Below, in pieces: positions 7,272 to 10,308 of a stretch of DNA of 10,308 bases. This DNA comes from Clostridia bacterium (GTDB lineage: Bacteria; Bacillota; Clostridia; Oscillospirales; CAG-272). A model generated the notes under the pieces. It had not been told where the DNA came from. It searched no databases and worked only from the letters and a program-made list of their open reading frames with translations. The DNA lies in the NCBI GenBank assembly GCA_017451975.1, contig JAFTNI010000128.1:1-10308 (forward strand). The letters run 5' to 3'. Both the position numbers and the translations under genes were made by a program. Every line of letters starts with the position of its first letter. Within the stretch, counting starts at the first letter, position 1.

Positions 7272-8405
7272 TTAAATCATTTTTCTCTTTTCAAGGTAGA
7301 AAGGAAGCGTGGGTGCGCCGGAAAGCGTAACTCCCTCGTGAATTACCACGTTTTTATCGGAAACAACGCAGTTAAGCGAAACGTTATCGCCCACGAAAGT
7401 ATCCTGGAAAAGAACGGAGTTTTTAACAACAGCTCCTTTGCCAACCTTAACACCGCGGAAAAGTATGCAGTTTTCAACAGTACCGTCGATAATGCAACCG
7501 TCGGCAATAAGCGAATTTTTAACGTCGGAGGTTTCGCTGTAATAAGTGGGGGGAGAATTGCGAACCTTCGTGAAAACAGGGCGCTCCTCTACGTTAAAGA
7601 GCGAATCGTATTTTTCTTTATCGGAAATAAGCTCCATGCTGTGCGTGAAATATTCTTCTATAGAAGAAATTTCTGCGCTGTAGCCTTCAAATCTGTATGC
7701 TCTGTAGTTGCACTGGCGTAGCGTTCTCATGAGTATATCCTTCGTCATGCTCTTGTAATCGTGAGCAATGGCGTCAAGCACCATCTGCTGCAAATATCTG
7801 CGCGTGCAAACGAAGATATTCAGGCACATATCCGCTTCGCCTTCGAAGGTATTGGGCTTCGATTTTATATCTGTAATTCTGCCCGCTTCGTCAACGGTCA
7901 TAATCGTGTTTCTTCTGGCAGCTTCCTTGGAAAGCACCTTTTTCTGCACAGCGAAGGTGATGTCTGCGCCGCTTTCAACGTGGTCGTTTATAAGGTCCTG
8001 AAGGTCGATATTGCAAATAACGTCGCAGTCTGCCATAACGACGTAATCTTCCGCCATGCCCTGAATGAAGTGGTTGATGCTCTTGAGCGCTTCAAGGCGA
8101 GTGTGGTAAAGCTCGTTCTGGTTATTTGCAAAAGCGGAAATATAAGGGGGCAAAATTTTAATACCGCCGCTTCTGCGCGCCATATCCCAGTCCTTGCCCG
8201 AACCGATGTGGTCCATGAGCGATTGGTAGTTATAGTGTGTGATAACATTTATAGTGCCGATGCCCGCGTTTACCATGTTGGAAAGCGCAAAGTCTATAAG
8301 TCTGTATCTGCAACCGTAAGGAATGGAAGCCATTGTACGCACGCGCGTAAGCTCGGAAATGTTTCTATCGTGAATATTGGAAAAAATTATACCTACTGCT
8401 GACAT
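7272..8405 (-). CDS. glgD: GlgD, second (regulatory-type) ADP-glucose pyrophosphorylase subunit
   Basis: This 377-residue paralogue of GlgC keeps the nucleotidyltransferase fold, for example YRLIDFALSNMVNAGI (34-49), and the C-terminal left-handed beta-helix (about 296-365). The glycine-rich nucleotide loop of GlgC is absent; SNIHDRN occupies that place (9-15). The GDHIYK motif becomes CDVICN (127-132): the Asp is kept as Asp128 but Gly, His and Lys are lost. The sugar-phosphate Lys is kept as Lys183. In Firmicutes, GlgD pairs with GlgC and is thought to modulate it rather than catalyse; that role is taken from family knowledge. The start was placed at ATG 8405, with AGGAGG 9 nt upstream, rather than an in-frame ATG at 8438 that would overlap glgC and add 11 unconserved residues. 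Confidence 0.93.
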   Translation of the reverse strand: MSAVGIIFSNIHDRNISELTRVRTMASIPYGCRYRLIDFALSNMVNAGIGTINVITHYNYQSLMDHIGSGKDWDMARRSGGIKILPPYISAFANNQNELYHTRLEALKSINHFIQGMAEDYVVMADCDVICNIDLQDLINDHVESGADITFAVQKKVLSKEAARRNTIMTVDEAGRITDIKSKPNTFEGEADMCLNIFVCTRRYLQQMVLDAIAHDYKSMTKDILMRTLRQCNYRAYRFEGYSAEISSIEEYFTHSMELISDKEKYDSLFNVEERPVFTKVRNSPPTYYSETSDVKNSLIADGCIIDGTVENCILFRGVKVGKGAVVKNSVLFQDTFVGDNVSLNCVVSDKNVVIHEGVTLSGAPTLPFYLEKRKMI

Positions 8406-8412
8406 ATTAGTT

Positions 8413-8422
8413 CTCCTCCTTA
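8413..8422 (-). promoter_or_regulatory. glgD ribosome binding site fused to the glgC stop codon
   Basis: The minus strand reads TAAGGAGGAG: the glgC stop TAA (8422-8420) runs directly into the glgD Shine-Dalgarno AGGAGG (8420-8415), 9 nt from the glgD ATG. A ribosome terminating on glgC therefore sits over the glgD initiation site, which would help keep the two subunits in a fixed ratio. Confidence 0.75.
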
Positions 8423-9607
8423 TTTCTGCGCTTCGCACATTGCGCCGGGTTCTATAACAGAGCCTGCGGCAACCTTATTGCCTGCGCCGAGCACGGCGAT
8501 CTTGTTGCCTTCTGCGCGGCTTGCGCCAACTTTTGCGCCTTCTTCTATAACACAGTCGTGGTCGATTATTGCGTATTCAACGTGCGCACCCTTCTTCACG
8601 GTTACGTTACCGAGAATAACACAGTCTTTAACAAACGCGCCCTCCTCTACCATAACGCTGTTGGAAAGCACGGAGTTAACAACCTCGCCGTTTACAATGC
8701 AACCTTCCGTAATCATAGAGTTAACTACCTTGCCCGCTGCACCTATCTTGTGCGGGGGCTCTGCATTGTTGCGGTAGAAAATACGCCAGCGTTTATCGTA
8801 AAGGTTGAATGCGGGCGTTCTGCCGAGCAAGTCCATATTTGCTTCCCAAAGGCTTTCTATCGTACCAACGTCTTTCCAGTATCCGTCGAAAAGGTAAGCA
8901 TACATCTTCTTGCCATCGCCAAGCATAGCGGGAATAATGTTTTTACCAAAGTCGTTGCTGGAGCTTTCGTCGGCTTCGTCTGCCTTGAGGTATTCTATAA
9001 GTGTTTTCGTATTGAAGATGTAAATACCCATAGAGGCATTGTTGCTCTTGGGGTTCTTCGGCTTTTCTTCAAATTCGTAAATGCTGCCGTCCTCGTTCGT
9101 GTTGAGTATACCGAAGCGAGAAGCCTCTGCCATAGGAACCTTGAGCACCGCTATAGTACAGTCTGCGCCGTTCTGCTTATGCTCCTTGAGCATTTTGCTG
9201 TAGTCCATTTTGTAGATATGGTCGCCCGAAAGAATAAGCGTGTATTCGGGTGAATAGCGCTCTATAAAGTTTATGTTCTGGTAAATGGCGTTTGCCGTGC
9301 CGCGGTACCAGTCCGAAGAGGATTTGCCCTGATAAGGCGGGAGCACCATAACGCCGCCGCGCGTGCGGTCGAGGTCCCAGGGCTCGCCGTTGCCAATATA
9401 CTCGTTAAGAACGAGGGGCTGATACTGCGTGAGCACGCCCACCGTATCTATACCGGAGTTAACGCAGTTGGACATAGGAAAGTCTATAATTCTGTATTTA
9501 CCGCCAAAGGGCACGGCTGGCTTCGCCGTTTTTTCGGTAAGTGCGTAAAGTCGGCTTCCCTGGCCGCCTGCCAGAAGCATCGCTATACATTCTTTTTTTC
9601 TGTACAT
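8420..9607 (-). CDS. glgC: Glucose-1-phosphate adenylyltransferase (ADP-glucose pyrophosphorylase)
   Basis: GlgC joins ATP and glucose-1-phosphate to ADP-glucose plus pyrophosphate, the committed step of glycogen synthesis. The 395-residue protein has all family marks: AGGQGSRL (13-20) for ATP, PFGGKYRIIDF (33-43), WYRGTANAIYQN (100-111), SGDHIYKMDY (127-136) with the catalytic metal-binding Asp129, and FEEKP (179-183) with Lys182 for glucose-1-phosphate. A left-handed beta-helix of hexapeptide repeats follows from about 290. Lys26 aligns with the E. coli lysine tied to fructose-1,6-bisphosphate activation, but allosteric behaviour cannot be inferred from this. The start at 9607 has GGAGG 10 nt upstream. 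Unlike the tightly packed genes after it, it is preceded by a 56-nt AT-rich spacer with repeats. Confidence 0.97.
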   Translation of the reverse strand: MYRKKECIAMLLAGGQGSRLYALTEKTAKPAVPFGGKYRIIDFPMSNCVNSGIDTVGVLTQYQPLVLNEYIGNGEPWDLDRTRGGVMVLPPYQGKSSSDWYRGTANAIYQNINFIERYSPEYTLILSGDHIYKMDYSKMLKEHKQNGADCTIAVLKVPMAEASRFGILNTNEDGSIYEFEEKPKNPKSNNASMGIYIFNTKTLIEYLKADEADESSSNDFGKNIIPAMLGDGKKMYAYLFDGYWKDVGTIESLWEANMDLLGRTPAFNLYDKRWRIFYRNNAEPPHKIGAAGKVVNSMITEGCIVNGEVVNSVLSNSVMVEEGAFVKDCVILGNVTVKKGAHVEYAIIDHDCVIEEGAKVGASRAEGNKIAVLGAGNKVAAGSVIEPGAMCEAQK

Positions 9608-9630
9608 AAATAATTGTCCTCCGCTTTTAT

Positions 9631-9654
9631 ATATTTTTTGTTATATTTTTTGTT
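9631..9654. repeat. Perfect tandem 12-bp duplication before glgC
   Basis: ATATTTTTTGTT occurs twice back to back (9631-9642 and 9643-9654); on the coding strand it reads AACAAAAAATAT twice. It fills much of the glgB-glgC spacer and ends a few bases before the glgC ribosome binding site. It could be a slippage product, an AT-rich translation-enhancing leader, or a repeated binding site. Confidence 0.85.
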
Positions 9655-9663
9655 TTAACAAAA
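9648..9663. repeat. AT-rich inverted repeat just after the glgB stop
   Basis: TTTTGTT-TT-AACAAAA is a perfect inverted repeat with 7-bp arms, starting directly after the glgB TAA and overlapping the second copy of the 12-bp repeat. The 2-nt loop and single G-C pair per arm make a stable RNA hairpin unlikely, so a protein-binding or chance origin is more plausible than a terminator. Confidence 0.45.
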
Positions 9664-10308
9664 TTATTTTCGCCACATAACGCCGCCGCTTACGGTTGTT
9701 TCGTGCCTGCGCTTGAAAATAAGCGCGCCGTATGCGGGCAGGGTTATTTTCAGCTCTGCCGCAAACTCACCGTCGGCTCTCGTGTTTCTTGCTTTTATTA
9801 TACCGTTGCGCACGTTTCCGCCGCCGTACCTGGGGTTATCGGAAGTCATTATCTCCTCGTAAACGCCGCGCCTGGGAACGCGAACGATATAGTCGTTTCT
9901 CTGCTCGGGCGAGAAGTTAAGCACCACCACAAGCTCGTTGCCCGCCGCATCTATTCTGCGGTAGGAAATAACATTAATCTCTGCCTGGTCTGCCTCTATC
10001 CACTTGAAGCCATCCCACGAAGCATCTATTTCCCAAAGCTCGGGCGAGCGCTTGTAAAGAAGGTTCAGCTCCTTTACGTACTGCTTCATTTTTGCGTGCT
10101 TATCATATTCCAGCATGAACCATTCCAGCTGGTTTTCATAGTCCCATTCGCGGAAGGGCGCGTATTCAGTGCCCATAAACATCATTTTCTTGCCCGGGAA
10201 CGTCATCATATACGCCAGGAAGGTTCGCATAGCGGCAAATTTATCTTCATATTCGCCGTACATTTTATCCAGCAAGGATTTTTTGCCGTGCACCACCTCA
10301 TCGTGGGA
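9664..10308 (-). CDS. glgB: 1,4-alpha-glucan branching enzyme, C-terminal part (cut by right window edge)
   Basis: The frame runs from the right edge to TAA at 9664 and gives the last 214 residues of GlgB, which usually has 630-730. The first visible residues, SHDEVVHGKKSLL, form conserved region IV of GH13 branching enzymes; the Asp of HDE is the third catalytic carboxylate. FPGKKMMFMGTEYA (37-50) and REWDYENQLEWFML (53-66) follow, as in GlgB homologues, then WIEADQ (103-108) and the C-terminal beta-sandwich. The nucleophile and acid/base residues lie outside the window. The GTG at 10296 is an internal valine codon, not a start. GlgB cuts alpha-1,4 chains and rejoins them as alpha-1,6 branches; as the first visible gene it fits the glgBCDAP order known from Bacillus. 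Confidence 0.96.
   Translation of the reverse strand, partial: SHDEVVHGKKSLLDKMYGEYEDKFAAMRTFLAYMMTFPGKKMMFMGTEYAPFREWDYENQLEWFMLEYDKHAKMKQYVKELNLLYKRSPELWEIDASWDGFKWIEADQAEINVISYRRIDAAGNELVVVLNFSPEQRNDYIVRVPRRGVYEEIMTSDNPRYGGGNVRNGIIKARNTRADGEFAAELKITLPAYGALIFKRRHETTVSGGVMWRK

Noticed and set aside
5804..7330. Plus-strand open frame of about 508 codons antisense to glgA
   Set aside because: It is codon-aligned with glgA, shows no recognisable protein family, and is explained by the lack of TTA, CTA and TCA codons in glgA.
8406..8438. Longer glgD start at 8438
   Set aside because: It would overlap the end of glgC and add 11 residues before the conserved N-terminus, while ATG at 8405 has an ideal ribosome binding site.
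9608..9663. Possible sigma-70 promoter before glgC (TTGTTA and TATAAA on the minus strand)
   Set aside because: The two elements are about 24 nt apart, well outside the normal 16-18, and such hexamers are expected by chance in AT-rich DNA.
9648..9663. Inverted repeat after glgB as a rho-independent terminator
   Set aside because: Stem has only one G-C pair per arm, the loop is 2 nt, and the operon continues with glgC in the same orientation.
10294..10296. GTG at 10296 as the start of a short gene
   Set aside because: It is a valine codon inside the conserved SHDEVVHGKKS motif of glgB; the frame continues to the window edge.

Overview
The window is an ordinary but extended bacterial glycogen operon. 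All eight protein-coding genes lie on the minus strand, so transcription runs from position 10308 towards position 1. The presence of both a catalytic ADP-glucose pyrophosphorylase (GlgC) and a second, degenerate paralogue (GlgD), the glgB-glgC-glgD-glgA-glgP order, and strong GGAGG ribosome binding sites point to a Firmicutes member, most likely an uncultured Clostridia lineage of intermediate GC content. Long gene stretches lack TTA, CTA and TCA codons, which argues against a low-GC Clostridium. This placement is inference; no rRNA or marker gene is present.

Layout in order of transcription: the 3' end of glgB (branching enzyme, cut by the right edge), a 56-nt AT-rich spacer with a tandem 12-bp duplication, glgC, glgD (14-nt gap), glgA (22-nt gap), a 62-nt spacer with a short palindrome, glgP, a GH13 neopullulanase-like enzyme (7-nt gap), a small predicted lipoprotein with an Ada-like cysteine cluster (ATGA overlap), and the 5' half of a GH31 alpha-glucosidase-like gene (8-nt overlap, cut by the left edge). 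No stretch over 300 bases lacks a gene. I see no RNA gene, CRISPR array, insertion sequence, convincing terminator or sigma-70 promoter; the operon promoter must lie beyond position 10308 or be weak and internal.

Together the genes cover both sides of glycogen metabolism. GlgC (probably with GlgD) makes ADP-glucose, GlgA extends alpha-1,4 chains, GlgB adds alpha-1,6 branches, GlgP releases glucose-1-phosphate, and the GH13 and GH31 enzymes probably handle residual maltodextrins. All the enzymes appear cytoplasmic. The one unexpected member is the roughly 105-residue lipoprotein, whose coding sequence overlaps an enzyme gene on each side; it is the best candidate in the window for undescribed biology.
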